NCBI GenBank assembly: GCA_002327415.1
Contig: DCVU01000122.1
Span: 3,991 to 19,726, forward strand
DNA: 15,736 nucleotides
Reading direction: 5' to 3'
Source: Smithella sp. UBA2180
Lineage (GTDB): Bacteria > Desulfobacterota > Syntrophia > Syntrophales > Smithellaceae
Shown: positions 6,951-13,773 of the stretch, piece by piece
How positions within the stretch are numbered: the first letter of the stretch is position 1
How the letters are laid out: the number at the start of each line of letters is the position of its first letter
The notes under the pieces: model-generated
What the model was told of the DNA's origin: nothing
The model's database searches: none
The model's input: the letters and a program-made list of their open reading frames with translations, nothing else
Translations under genes and position numbers: made by a program

Positions 6951-9900
6951 TACATCGGTAAAACGTCCGGTATTTGCCACGATGGTTATTACGGCTCTGG
7001 TGGTTCTTGGTATCGTTAGTTATCCCAGCATTGGTGTTGATCTTTTTCCTAAAGTAGATTTTCCCATTGTTACCGTTACCACTACGCTCAAGGGCGCCAG
7101 CTCCGATGTTATGGATGTTGACGTAGCGGATAAAATTGAGGGAGCTGTTAATACCATCAATGGTGTGAAGATTATTACTTCCACCAGTACGGAAAGTGTT
7201 TCCCGCACAGTAATAGAATTTATTCTGGAACGAAATATCGATCAGGCTGCCCAGGATGTACGCGAAAAAGTATCCGCGATTCGAAACAAATTGCCCACGG
7301 ATGTAGAGGAACCCAAGATTGCCAAAGTTGATCCGGATTCGACGCCGATTTTATGGATGAATCTTTCGGGTAACAAATCAGTGCGAGACCTTTCTACATA
7401 CGCCGATGAAGTTCTGAAAGAACAGCTTCAGCGAATCAACGGCGTTGGCGATGTAAACTTAAACGGTTTGCGGCTCAGGCAGGTGCGCATCTGGCTGGAT
7501 GCGGCAAAGATGCAGGCCTATCAGGTTGCTCCCTCCGATATTATCCTGGCTCTTGCACGCGAAAACATTGAGTTGCCTGGCGGTCGAATTGAAACTCAAA
7601 CCAAAGAATACACTGTCCGAATCAAGGGAGAGTTCGCCCATATTCCTGATTTTAATGATTTGATTGTCAGTTATTATAAGGGCGCTCCGGTAAAAATAAA
7701 AGATATCGGCAGAGCGGAAGACGGTACGGAAGAAAAAAGGTCGCTGGCGCGTTTCAACGGCATTCCGGCTGTCGGAATTGGAATCCAGAAACAATCAGGA
7801 ACAAACACGGTGGAAGTAGCCAACCGGGTAAAGAAGGAAGTGGAAAAAATTAACAAAAAACTTCCTCCCGGAATGAAAATCAATATTGCCATGGATCAGT
7901 CTACTTTTATCGTTCGCTCCATCAACGAAGTGCAATTCCATTTACTCATCGGCAGTCTTTTCGCCATTCTGGCTGTTTTCCTTTTTCTCAAGAATATACG
8001 CACAACTTTAATAAGCGCGGTGGCTTTACCTGTTTCCATCATCTCTACCTTCGCGCTGATCAACGCCTTTGGTTTCACCTTCAACAATTTGACGATGCTG
8101 GCGCTTTCGCTTTCTGTCGGGTTACTGATTGATGACGCAATTATTGTTATTGAAAATATATATCGGCACGTGGAAGAAGGGATGGCGCCGCGGGAGGCGG
8201 CAAAATTTGCTACAGCTGAAATCGGGCTGGCTGTTATGGCCACTACGTTTGCCATCGTGGGCATCTTTTTACCTGTTGCTTTCATGAAAGGAATTATCGG
8301 CCGGTTCTTTCTTCAGTTTGCCCTAACCATTGTCTTTGCCGTTTTGGTATCGTTGCTTGTCTCGTTTACCCTGACGCCGATGATGGCCTCTATTTTCCTG
8401 AAACCGCATAATGCTCCTGCTCCTTCAGGTTCCGGGAAACGTGGTAATTTTATCATTTGGCGGTCGTTTTGGAAAAAGATCGGAGATTTTCTTGAAAATT
8501 ACTATAAAAAACTAGAAAATTTTTATCGCAGTGTCCTGAAATTTTCGTTGCACTATAGAAAATCCATGCTTTTGGGAACGCTGGTAGTTTTTGTCTTAAG
8601 TATATTGATAATGATATTTGGTCTAGGCAAGGAATTCCTGCCGCCGGAAGATCAGGGTAATTTTATTGTGCGCATAGAGGCTCCGATTGATTATTCGGTG
8701 GATCAGGTCGAAAAATATTTCCAGAAAACAGAAGCCTTGATGAGGGAAATTCCGGAAGTTAAATCTGTCTTTTATATTCAGGGATTTGGAGGTTCCACCA
8801 ACAGTGGTCGTATGCTTATCGGTTTAAAACCAAGGGTTGATCGTGAAAAAAGTCAGGAAGATATCAAAAAAATAGCAAGAATAAAACTGAAGCAGATTCC
8901 AGGATTGAAAGCATCCGCCGAAGATATTTCGTTTTTCGGAGGCGGTATAAGGCAGGTGCCGATTCAATACAGTATTCGAGGGCAAGACCTCTCCGCGCTG
9001 CAGAAATACGCCAAACAAATAACAGCGGAATTTTCCAAGCTGCCGGGAATAGTGGATGTGGATACATCACTGGAAGCGGGCAAGCCGGAATTTAAAGTAT
9101 ATATTGACCGTGATCGGGCTGCGAATCTGGGTGTGGACGTGGCAACCGTTGCCGAAGCCATTAACTTGTTAATCGGCGGAGAGTTGGACATTGTCCGGTA
9201 TAAAGATGAGCAACGGGGAAAGCGTTATGACATAAGAGTGAGACTAAATCCGGAAGATAGGGAAAGTAGCAGGGGTATGCAGCGTATTTATGTGCGCGCC
9301 CGCGATGGAAAACTCGTTGAACTGGCCAATGTGGTCAAGATAGATGAAGGCACCGGCCCCAGCGTAATCAACCGCGTTGACCGCCAGCGAGCCATTACTA
9401 TTTTTGCCAGTTTGGAAGGAAAACCATTGGGCGAGGCCAAGGGCGAACTCGATGAAATTGCCGGACGTATTCTGCCTTCTGATTATTTGCCCAGATATCA
9501 AGGCATGGCTGATACAATGAAAGAATCTTTTGGATTCCTCCTTTTTGCTTTAATGCTGGGTATTATTATGGCTTATATGATTTTGGCCGCGCAATTTGAA
9601 AGTTTTATTCATCCCATAACAGTTTTGCTTTCCATGCCCCTGTCATTTGTCGGAGCTTTTGGAGCATTGTTTATCACCGGAAAGACTCTGAACATCTTTA
9701 GTCTTATCGGGTTGATTCTACTGATGGGTCTGGTGAAGAAAAACGCCATTTTGCTTGTTGATTACACAAATGTTTTGCGGGAAAGAGGTATGTCGCGCAG
9801 GGAGGCGATATTGCAAGCCGGCCCCGTCCGGATGCGGCCCATTCTCATGACAACGGTTGCCATGGTTTTCGGAATGCTTCCGATAGCTTTAGCTGTCGGT

Positions 9901-10065
9901 GAAGGAGCAGAAACCCGCGCCCCGATGGGCATCGCGGTTATCGGCGGTTTGATTACTTCTCTGGTTCTTACCTTAGTTGTTGTGCCGGCGGCTTATGATG
10001 TTTTTGATGACTGGCAGGAATATTTTAAGAAAAGACGTTCAAAAAAAGCGAAAAAAGTTGGCTGA
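6937..10065 (+). CDS. RND-family efflux pump, hydrophobe/amphiphile exporter-1 (AcrB-like) type
   Basis: This 1042-residue proton-driven inner-membrane pump has the normal AcrB-class length. The N-terminus MWLADTSVKRPVFATMV is the usual HAE1 opening. Two large periplasmic porter loops flank two six-helix bundles. The proton-relay aspartates are in TM4 (GLLIDDAIIVIENIYRH, D399-D400), and the partner lysine is in TM10 (GLVKKNAILLVDYTN, K934/K935). A basic cytoplasmic linker joins the halves at about residues 488-545. GAAGGAG at 6921-6927 lies 9 nt before the ATG, and the gene overlaps the adaptor by 14 nt. Families with these features export drugs, detergents, dyes or lipids. The copA operon lies upstream, but nothing here suggests a metal (HME-type CzcA/CusA) pump. 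Substrate unknown. Confidence 0.96.
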   Translation: MWLADTSVKRPVFATMVITALVVLGIVSYPSIGVDLFPKVDFPIVTVTTTLKGASSDVMDVDVADKIEGAVNTINGVKIITSTSTESVSRTVIEFILERNIDQAAQDVREKVSAIRNKLPTDVEEPKIAKVDPDSTPILWMNLSGNKSVRDLSTYADEVLKEQLQRINGVGDVNLNGLRLRQVRIWLDAAKMQAYQVAPSDIILALARENIELPGGRIETQTKEYTVRIKGEFAHIPDFNDLIVSYYKGAPVKIKDIGRAEDGTEEKRSLARFNGIPAVGIGIQKQSGTNTVEVANRVKKEVEKINKKLPPGMKINIAMDQSTFIVRSINEVQFHLLIGSLFAILAVFLFLKNIRTTLISAVALPVSIISTFALINAFGFTFNNLTMLALSLSVGLLIDDAIIVIENIYRHVEEGMAPREAAKFATAEIGLAVMATTFAIVGIFLPVAFMKGIIGRFFLQFALTIVFAVLVSLLVSFTLTPMMASIFLKPHNAPAPSGSGKRGNFIIWRSFWKKIGDFLENYYKKLENFYRSVLKFSLHYRKSMLLGTLVVFVLSILIMIFGLGKEFLPPEDQGNFIVRIEAPIDYSVDQVEKYFQKTEALMREIPEVKSVFYIQGFGGSTNSGRMLIGLKPRVDREKSQEDIKKIARIKLKQIPGLKASAEDISFFGGGIRQVPIQYSIRGQDLSALQKYAKQITAEFSKLPGIVDVDTSLEAGKPEFKVYIDRDRAANLGVDVATVAEAINLLIGGELDIVRYKDEQRGKRYDIRVRLNPEDRESSRGMQRIYVRARDGKLVELANVVKIDEGTGPSVINRVDRQRAITIFASLEGKPLGEAKGELDEIAGRILPSDYLPRYQGMADTMKESFGFLLFALMLGIIMAYMILAAQFESFIHPITVLLSMPLSFVGAFGALFITGKTLNIFSLIGLILLMGLVKKNAILLVDYTNVLRERGMSRREAILQAGPVRMRPILMTTVAMVFGMLPIALAVGEGAETRAPMGIAVIGGLITSLVLTLVVVPAAYDVFDDWQEYFKKRRSKKAKKVG

Positions 10066-10121
10066 TTTTATCTTGCAGGGAATATCAAAAAAGTATTTTC
10101 CAGTAGAGAGAGGTCATGATT

Positions 10122-10415
10122 ATGAAGATGTTTTATGTTATTTATGCCGAAGCCTCCGATGATGTTATCATTACTACTTTCAAAGAATCAGGATTCAAGG
10201 CTTACACCAAGATGAGCGGATTAATGGGTGAGGGTGAAGAATCCGAACCGAAACTGGGCACGCACTATTGGCCGGGTAATAATAACGCATTATTATTGGC
10301 TGTGAGCGATGAAAAAATCAAGCCGCTTTGTGAACTGGTGAGGCAATTGAAAGTTGAACATCCCCGCGCGGGGTTGAGAGCGTTTACTTTTCCACTGGAA
10401 GAGGAATGTGTATAA
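10122..10415 (+). CDS. PG0541-family transporter-associated protein (P-II-like)
   Basis: This is a cytoplasmic protein of about 97 residues (MKMFYVIYAEASDDVI...). The predicted pattern of short beta strands and helices fits a ferredoxin-like P-II fold, and it ends LRAFTFPLEEECV. I recognise it as the small protein that follows RND pump genes and is named after P. gingivalis PG0541, where the same order of outer-membrane factor, adaptor, pump and small protein occurs (from memory). By analogy with P-II proteins it may sense a small ligand and adjust pump activity; this is inference. Two start codons are possible. GAGAGAGG at 10106-10113 is 8 nt from the ATG at 10122 but only 2 nt from that at 10116, so I prefer 10122. 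It lies 56 nt after the pump gene and is probably in the same operon. Confidence 0.8.
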   Translation: MKMFYVIYAEASDDVIITTFKESGFKAYTKMSGLMGEGEESEPKLGTHYWPGNNNALLLAVSDEKIKPLCELVRQLKVEHPRAGLRAFTFPLEEECV

Positions 10416-10505
10416 AAATACCATTTCTCTTTCAAAGGATAACGCGGCGGCAGTGAAACTAGAATTACAGTTACGTAGTAAACTGAAATTCGTTAGCTGA
10501 ACTGT

Positions 10506-10555
10506 CCCGCTTTAGCGGGGCAAGGAGGAGGCGACGACCCCGGCCTCCGCCGGGG
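10506..10555. repeat. Pair of GC-rich palindromes related to the 4235-4296 repeat
   Basis: Two hairpins, CCCGC-TTTA-GCGGG (10506-10519) and a 7-bp stem CCCCGGC-CTCC-GCCGGGG (10538-10555), lie 18 nt apart. The second shares 18 of 20 bases with 4274-4293 (ACCCCG, CCTCCGC, CGGGG in the same order). This marks it as another member of the dispersed repeat family. Neither is followed by a T-run on either strand, so I do not call terminators. Confidence 0.55.
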
Positions 10556-10627
10556 CAGGCTGTGCCAACAAAGTTAGCCGAAGACCGGGAAGTGCATCCC
10601 GCAGGGGAGCATATAAAAAAATCAAAA

Positions 10628-10671
10628 ATTTACCTTACCGGTAAATTACCACCTGAAAGGTGATAATTTAC
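10628..10671 (+). promoter_or_regulatory. Two mutually exclusive hairpins ahead of a small ORF
   Basis: AATTTACC (10628-10635) can pair with GGTAAATT (10640-10647). Alternatively GTAAATTA (10641-10648) can pair with TAATTTAC (10664-10671), extended by CACCT-GAA-AGGTG inside (10650-10662). The shared bases 10641-10647 mean only one can form. The second fold also buries AGGTG, which could pair with the anti-Shine-Dalgarno sequence, 15 nt before the ATG at 10678. The layout resembles an attenuator, but the distance to the start is long and no ligand or leader peptide is evident. Confidence 0.3.
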
Positions 10672-10677
10672 AAGAAA

Positions 10678-10812
10678 ATGGTATTGATGGCTGGACAAAA
10701 GACAACCAGAAGGCAAAAAGATATCTCGCGGCTTCTACGCGAGAAAAAATATAGTCCGCCTCAAAAGCCGAAGAAAGATAATCCGTTCCCATCAAAGAAA
10801 CGCGGTAGATAA
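10678..10812 (+). CDS. Small, highly basic hypothetical protein
   Basis: The frame encodes 44 residues from the ATG at 10678, or 41 from the ATG at 10687. It contains RRQKDISRLLREKKY and ends PKKDNPFPSKKRGR, so it is dominated by Lys and Arg with a short predicted helix and a proline-rich tail. I do not recognise a family. The composition would suit nucleic-acid binding, but that is speculation. No good ribosome-binding site is spaced correctly: the nearest, AGGTG at 10658-10662, lies 15 nt upstream of the first ATG and inside a hairpin. The frame is short enough to be chance; the coherent basic amphipathic sequence is the main argument in favour. Confidence 0.35.
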   Translation: MVLMAGQKTTRRQKDISRLLREKKYSPPQKPKKDNPFPSKKRGR

Positions 10813-10833
10813 AAGAACAATTAGAATAGTGTT

Positions 10834-10902
10834 TCATTTTTCGCTAAAGGCGCCGCTTAATTGTCCACAGGCGGCGAGGATGTAGCTGCCGCCTTTCGTT
10901 AT
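10834..10902 (-). pseudogene. Detached 3' end of an rlmN-like gene
   Basis: Read on the minus strand, this piece encodes ...KGGSYILAACGQLSGAFSEK followed by TGA. It matches the end of the intact rlmN in this window (KGSDILAACGQLSGAVGS), including the catalytic-cysteine motif AACGQL. An in-frame TAG at 10905-10903 closes it on the upstream side, and nothing further upstream resembles rlmN. Over 10849-10890 against 11268-11309, 36 of 42 bases agree, and five of the six differences are synonymous; only Asp to Tyr changes the protein. It is a remnant, not a gene, and has no start. Confidence 0.8.
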
Positions 10903-10954
10903 CTATTGAATGCAACTCGGTGTTAAATTGATTTTATGAGGGACAGATCGATTC

Positions 10955-11239
10955 TCACCTTGACGCATGCGACAATTCTTCACGCAAAATGCGTCGGATA
11001 GCGGTTTCCAATTCCTCTTGATAAATAGCTCTTTTCAGCGCTTCGTTAATAAGAGTCTGATAACCACGGCCACTTGCTTTATGTTTAAAAAAAGCTAATA
11101 CTCCGGTGTCCATCATGATATTAATTCGCTTTTTTTTCGGAACTTCCTTCAGATTAATCCGGAATTTGGCACGATCAATATCAGCTTGTGTAACAGCCGG
11201 AATATCATCAGAGATTTTCAAAGAAGATTTTCTGCTCAT
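10955..11239 (-). CDS. brnA: BrnA-type ribbon-helix-helix antitoxin, no toxin partner visible
   Basis: This 94-residue protein has the BrnA layout: an N-terminal segment (SDDIPAVTQADIDRAKFRI), then KKKRINIMMDTGVLAFFKHKASGRGYQTLINEALKRAI. That carries the beta strand plus two helices of a ribbon-helix-helix DNA-binding domain with the family's GxGYQTxIN motif. BrnA normally neutralises the RNase toxin BrnT and represses the brnTA operon; brnT usually lies just upstream. Here the upstream neighbour is rlmN, whose stop is 16 nt away, and no BrnT-like frame is visible nearby. A GAGG site follows the rlmN stop, so the two genes are probably co-translated. The C-terminus (EELETAIRRILREELSHASR) is longer than in many BrnA proteins. 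It could be an orphan antitoxin or a stand-alone regulator. The gene lies between the two rlmN 3' copies. Confidence 0.75.
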   Translation of the reverse strand: MSRKSSLKISDDIPAVTQADIDRAKFRINLKEVPKKKRINIMMDTGVLAFFKHKASGRGYQTLINEALKRAIYQEELETAIRRILREELSHASR

Positions 11240-11255
11240 TTAAATATTTTCCTCA

Positions 11256-12320
11256 TCAGCTTCCGACAGCGCCGCTTAGTTGGCCGCAGGCGGCGAGTAT
11301 GTCGCTGCCTTTGCTTTTGCGAAGCATGGTTGTGTAATGATGGTCGATCAATGTCTGCTGAAAAACTTCCACTGTTTTTGGCGATGGCGATTTGAATGGT
11401 GATCCGGGATATTCATTAAAGATAATTAAATTCAACTTGCAGCGCTGGCCTTTCAATAAGGATGCCAGTTTCCGGGCGTCCTGCACGGAAGAATTAACTC
11501 CGTCAATTAAAATATATTCAAAGGTAAGCAGTCTCCGGCCGGGCATGGGATATTTTTTACAGGCATCCAACAAAACTTCCAGCGGATATTTTTTATTGAT
11601 TGGCATGAGTTTGCTTCTTGTTTCGTCATCGGGCGCATTGAGCGATACGGCGAGATTGATGCAAATATCAAGGCCTAGTTGTACAATCTGCGGAGCAAGT
11701 CCGCAAGTGGAAACCGTAATTTTTCTGTTGGAGATACCCAGACCAAAATCGCCGGTGAGGATTTTTATCGCCTTGAGAGTGTTATCGTAATTAGCCAGAG
11801 GTTCACCCATGCCCATCATCACAATGTTGTTGATGCCGGGGCCTTCCGGCGTTTCGTGTTTGAGCGTGATCAGTTGGCCAACGATTTCCGAAGGCGTCAA
11901 ATTTCTTTTGAATCCCTGGCGCGCTGTCAGACAAAATTTACAATCCATGGCACAACCGGCCTGAGTGGATACGCAAATTGTCCAGTTATTTTTCCCGGGG
12001 ATTAAGACGCTTTCGATAAAAAGGCCGTCTTCCAGGCGTAAGAGAGCTTTTTTTGTTCCGTCTTTTGATTCCTGAATTTTTTCGATTTGCGGACGGCTGA
12101 CGCGCGAGATTTTGGAGAGCTTTGTGCGGAAATCGCGGGAAAGGGTGGTCATGTCTTCAAAAGAAACACTGCCGGATTGATGCAGCCATTTCATGATCTG
12201 CCGTGCGCGGAATTTTTCTTTTCCCAGAGAGGAAATAAATTCTTCCATTTCCTCCAGGGTAAAATCCAGCAAATTAGGAAGCAGGATTACATCGGATTTA
12301 TTTCTTTGTTGCTGAATCAT
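11256..12320 (-). CDS. rlmN: Dual-specificity RNA methyltransferase RlmN (23S rRNA A2503, tRNA A37)
   Basis: This 354-residue cytoplasmic radical-SAM enzyme methylates C2 of A2503 in 23S rRNA and of A37 in some tRNAs. An N-terminal RNA-binding helical domain (LLDFTLEEMEEFISSLG) precedes the radical-SAM core with the cluster motif CxxxCxxC (C123, C127, C130). The two catalytic cysteines are present: C116 (TICVSTQAGC) and C345 (AACGQL). GMGEPLANYDN and the SAM-binding segments are intact, and length is normal. The ATG at 12320 has only a weak AGAGAA ribosome-binding site, which can pair with TTCTC beside it. It lies 133 nt downstream of the isocitrate dehydrogenase gene across a repeat hairpin. 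The last coding bases are duplicated at 10849-10890, beyond brnA. Confidence 0.97.
   Translation of the reverse strand: MIQQQRNKSDVILLPNLLDFTLEEMEEFISSLGKEKFRARQIMKWLHQSGSVSFEDMTTLSRDFRTKLSKISRVSRPQIEKIQESKDGTKKALLRLEDGLFIESVLIPGKNNWTICVSTQAGCAMDCKFCLTARQGFKRNLTPSEIVGQLITLKHETPEGPGINNIVMMGMGEPLANYDNTLKAIKILTGDFGLGISNRKITVSTCGLAPQIVQLGLDICINLAVSLNAPDDETRSKLMPINKKYPLEVLLDACKKYPMPGRRLLTFEYILIDGVNSSVQDARKLASLLKGQRCKLNLIIFNEYPGSPFKSPSPKTVEVFQQTLIDHHYTTMLRKSKGSDILAACGQLSGAVGS
11268..11309. repeat. Direct repeat at the rlmN 3' end (partner copy 10849-10890)
   Basis: This 42-bp stretch inside rlmN recurs in the same orientation 419 bp to the left, with 36 of 42 positions identical by my alignment. 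The left copy then has one extra GCC triplet (10891-10893). The interval between the copies holds only brnA and short flanks. No integrase, transposase or terminal inverted repeat is visible. Confidence 0.8.
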
Positions 12321-12375
12321 GAGAAGTTTTCTCTAGCAAAAAAAGTAGAAAGAGAAAATGAAACAACAAAATCCT

Positions 12376-12418
12376 GGATTCCCACCTGCGTAACCTGAAG
12401 GTCATCTACGACGGGAAT
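12376..12418 (-). terminator. Repeat-derived hairpin after the isocitrate dehydrogenase gene, possible terminator
   Basis: ATTCCC (12378-12383) pairs with GGGAAT (12413-12418). Within it, CGTA/TACG and ACCT/AGGT can stack with a CATC bulge. Flanks GG and GAC match the style of the dispersed repeat at 4235-4296. On the minus strand the stem is followed by GATTTTGTTGTTTC, moderately T-rich, so it may end transcription from the upstream icd and acn genes. The stem is imperfect, so read-through into rlmN is possible. Confidence 0.4.
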
Positions 12419-12453
12419 GACACCATTGGTCTTTTGAGTGGTTGAAATAAAAA

Positions 12454-13671
12454 TCATATCATTTTTTGCAGTGTTGCGGCGATGGCGTCGATAAAGCCTT
12501 CAGTATTAACTTTTTTGTTGGAAGATTTCTTTTCGGCAAGTAATAGCAGATCACCGGTCATTGTGCCGTTCTCTATGGTGGCAATGGCCGCTTCTTCGAG
12601 CTTATCGGCAAACTTAATCACTTCCGGCGTGCCGTCCATTTCGCCCCGTTTACGCAGGCCGCCACTCCAGGCAAAAATAAGCGCCATCGAGTTGCTGGAA
12701 GTCTCTTCGCCCTTTAAATGTTTATAGTAGTGCTTCTGCACGGTGCCGTGCGCGGCCTCGTATTCAAACCAGCCGTTGGGTGAAACCAGAACCGATGTCA
12801 TCATGGCCAGAGAGCCGCTGGCGGAAGCGATCATATCCGACATGACGTCTCCGTCGTAGTTTTTCAGCGCCCAGAGCATCCCTCCCTCGCTTTTCATGAT
12901 GCGCGCTACGGCGTCGTCAATCAGGGTAAAGAAATATTCAATTCCCGCTTTGTCAAATTTAGTCTTCCAGTTTTTCTCGAATTCCTGCTGGAAGATTTCG
13001 CGGAATCCGGCGTCGTATATTTTGGAAATGGTGTCTTTTGTGGAGAACCACAAATCGATTTTTTCGCTCAAAGCGTAAGTAAAACAGGCTTGGGCAAAAC
13101 TCAATATGGATTGTTCCAGATTATAATTAACCTGCGCGATTCCCTTTCCCGGGAAATTAAATACCGGCAAGCTGATGGCTTTGCTCCCATCCTGCGGAGT
13201 AAAAACCAGTTCGAGTTTTCCGGCGGAAGGCACAGCAAATTCCGTATTGCTGTAAACATCGCCGTAAGCGTGACGTCCTATGGTTATCGGTTTTTTCCAC
13301 GAGGAAACATTCGGCTTGATATTGTTAACCATGATGGGTGTTCTGAAAACAGTGCCGTCGAGCATGGCGCGGATGGTGCCGTTAGGGCTTTTCCAGGCCT
13401 TTTTCAGGCTGTATTCAGCAACCCGGTCTTCATTGGGAGTAATGGTGGCGCACTTAATGCCGACGCCGTATTTCATAATCGCTTTTGCGGCATCAACCGT
13501 TACCTTGTCATCGGTATCGTCGCGATGTTTAATATGCAAATCATAATAATCGATGTCGACCTCAAGGTAGGGGAAAATAAGCTTGTCCTTGACTATCTGC
13601 CACATGACGCGGGTCATTTCGTCGCCGTCCATTTCGACGACGGTAGTTTTTACTTTAATCTTTTTTGCCAT
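12454..13671 (-). CDS. icd: NADP-dependent isocitrate dehydrogenase, eukaryote-like (type II) dimeric form
   Basis: This 405-residue enzyme oxidatively decarboxylates isocitrate to 2-oxoglutarate. It follows the type II IDH sequence: TITPNEDRVAEY, SPNGTIR (S95, N97, R101), R110, GRHAYGD with R133 (equivalent to human IDH1 R132), Y140, K212 and NYDGDVMSD (D275, D279). These are the isocitrate- and metal-binding residues, several at the same numbers as in the human enzymes. The cofactor loop reads HGTVQKHYY; K313-H314 replace the usual Arg-His, still compatible with NADP. The frame opens 10 codons earlier with TTG, but MAKKIKV fits the family; AGGAG lies 14 nt ahead, rather far. The gene follows the aconitase gene by 102 nt in the same direction. 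Confidence 0.96.
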   Translation of the reverse strand: MAKKIKVKTTVVEMDGDEMTRVMWQIVKDKLIFPYLEVDIDYYDLHIKHRDDTDDKVTVDAAKAIMKYGVGIKCATITPNEDRVAEYSLKKAWKSPNGTIRAMLDGTVFRTPIMVNNIKPNVSSWKKPITIGRHAYGDVYSNTEFAVPSAGKLELVFTPQDGSKAISLPVFNFPGKGIAQVNYNLEQSILSFAQACFTYALSEKIDLWFSTKDTISKIYDAGFREIFQQEFEKNWKTKFDKAGIEYFFTLIDDAVARIMKSEGGMLWALKNYDGDVMSDMIASASGSLAMMTSVLVSPNGWFEYEAAHGTVQKHYYKHLKGEETSSNSMALIFAWSGGLRKRGEMDGTPEVIKFADKLEEAAIATIENGTMTGDLLLLAEKKSSNKKVNTEGFIDAIAATLQKMI

Positions 13672-13718
13672 AAGAAAATTTACTACTCCTAATGAGACCA
13701 AAATTTAATGAAAATCAA

Positions 13719-13753
13719 ATAATTTCCAATCGCCAAAGGCAATTGGAAATTAT
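13719..13753 (-). terminator. Strong stem-loop between the aconitase and isocitrate dehydrogenase genes
   Basis: Two 16-nt arms (13719-13734 and 13738-13753) pair with a single mismatch around an AAA loop (TTT when read on the minus strand). On the minus strand the stem is followed by TTTGATTTTCATT, which is moderately T-rich. It lies 21 nt past the aconitase stop and 47 nt before the icd start. It may be a leaky intrinsic terminator or an mRNA-stabilising stem setting the acn to icd ratio. Confidence 0.55.
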
Positions 13754-13773
13754 CCCACAGTTGCCTGCTGGAA

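Larger units (their letters stand above)
10417..10685. other. Hairpin-rich intergenic segment, candidate structured RNA
   Basis: A perfect 10-bp inverted repeat, AATACCATTT (10417-10426) and AAATGGTATT (10676-10685), encloses a run of stem-loops: 10462-10491 (11-bp arms, one mismatch), 10506-10519 (CCCGC-TTTA-GCGGG), 10538-10555 (CCCCGGC-CTCC-GCCGGGG), 10586-10601 (CGGGA-6 nt-TCCCG), and alternative stems at 10628-10671. A near-direct repeat GTTAGC(T/C)GAA occurs in it twice, starting near 10492 and 10573. I recognise no tRNA, tmRNA, RNase P, SRP RNA or known riboswitch consensus. A 10-bp repeat can arise by chance at this distance, and part of the segment is a dispersed palindromic repeat, so the RNA idea is tentative. 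Confidence 0.3.

Noticed and set aside
10417..10685. Retron or group II intron at the hairpin-rich segment
   Set aside because: No reverse transcriptase, no recognisable intron domain V or msr/msd priming structure, and no flanking split gene.
10849..11309. Insertion sequence carrying brnA between the two rlmN ends
   Set aside because: There is no transposase and no terminal inverted repeats, and the repeats are coding sequence far longer than a target-site duplication.
13090..13692. 200-codon plus-strand open frame opposite the isocitrate dehydrogenase gene
   Set aside because: It is antisense to a gene with every catalytic residue conserved, and has no recognisable motif or ribosome-binding site; a shadow frame.
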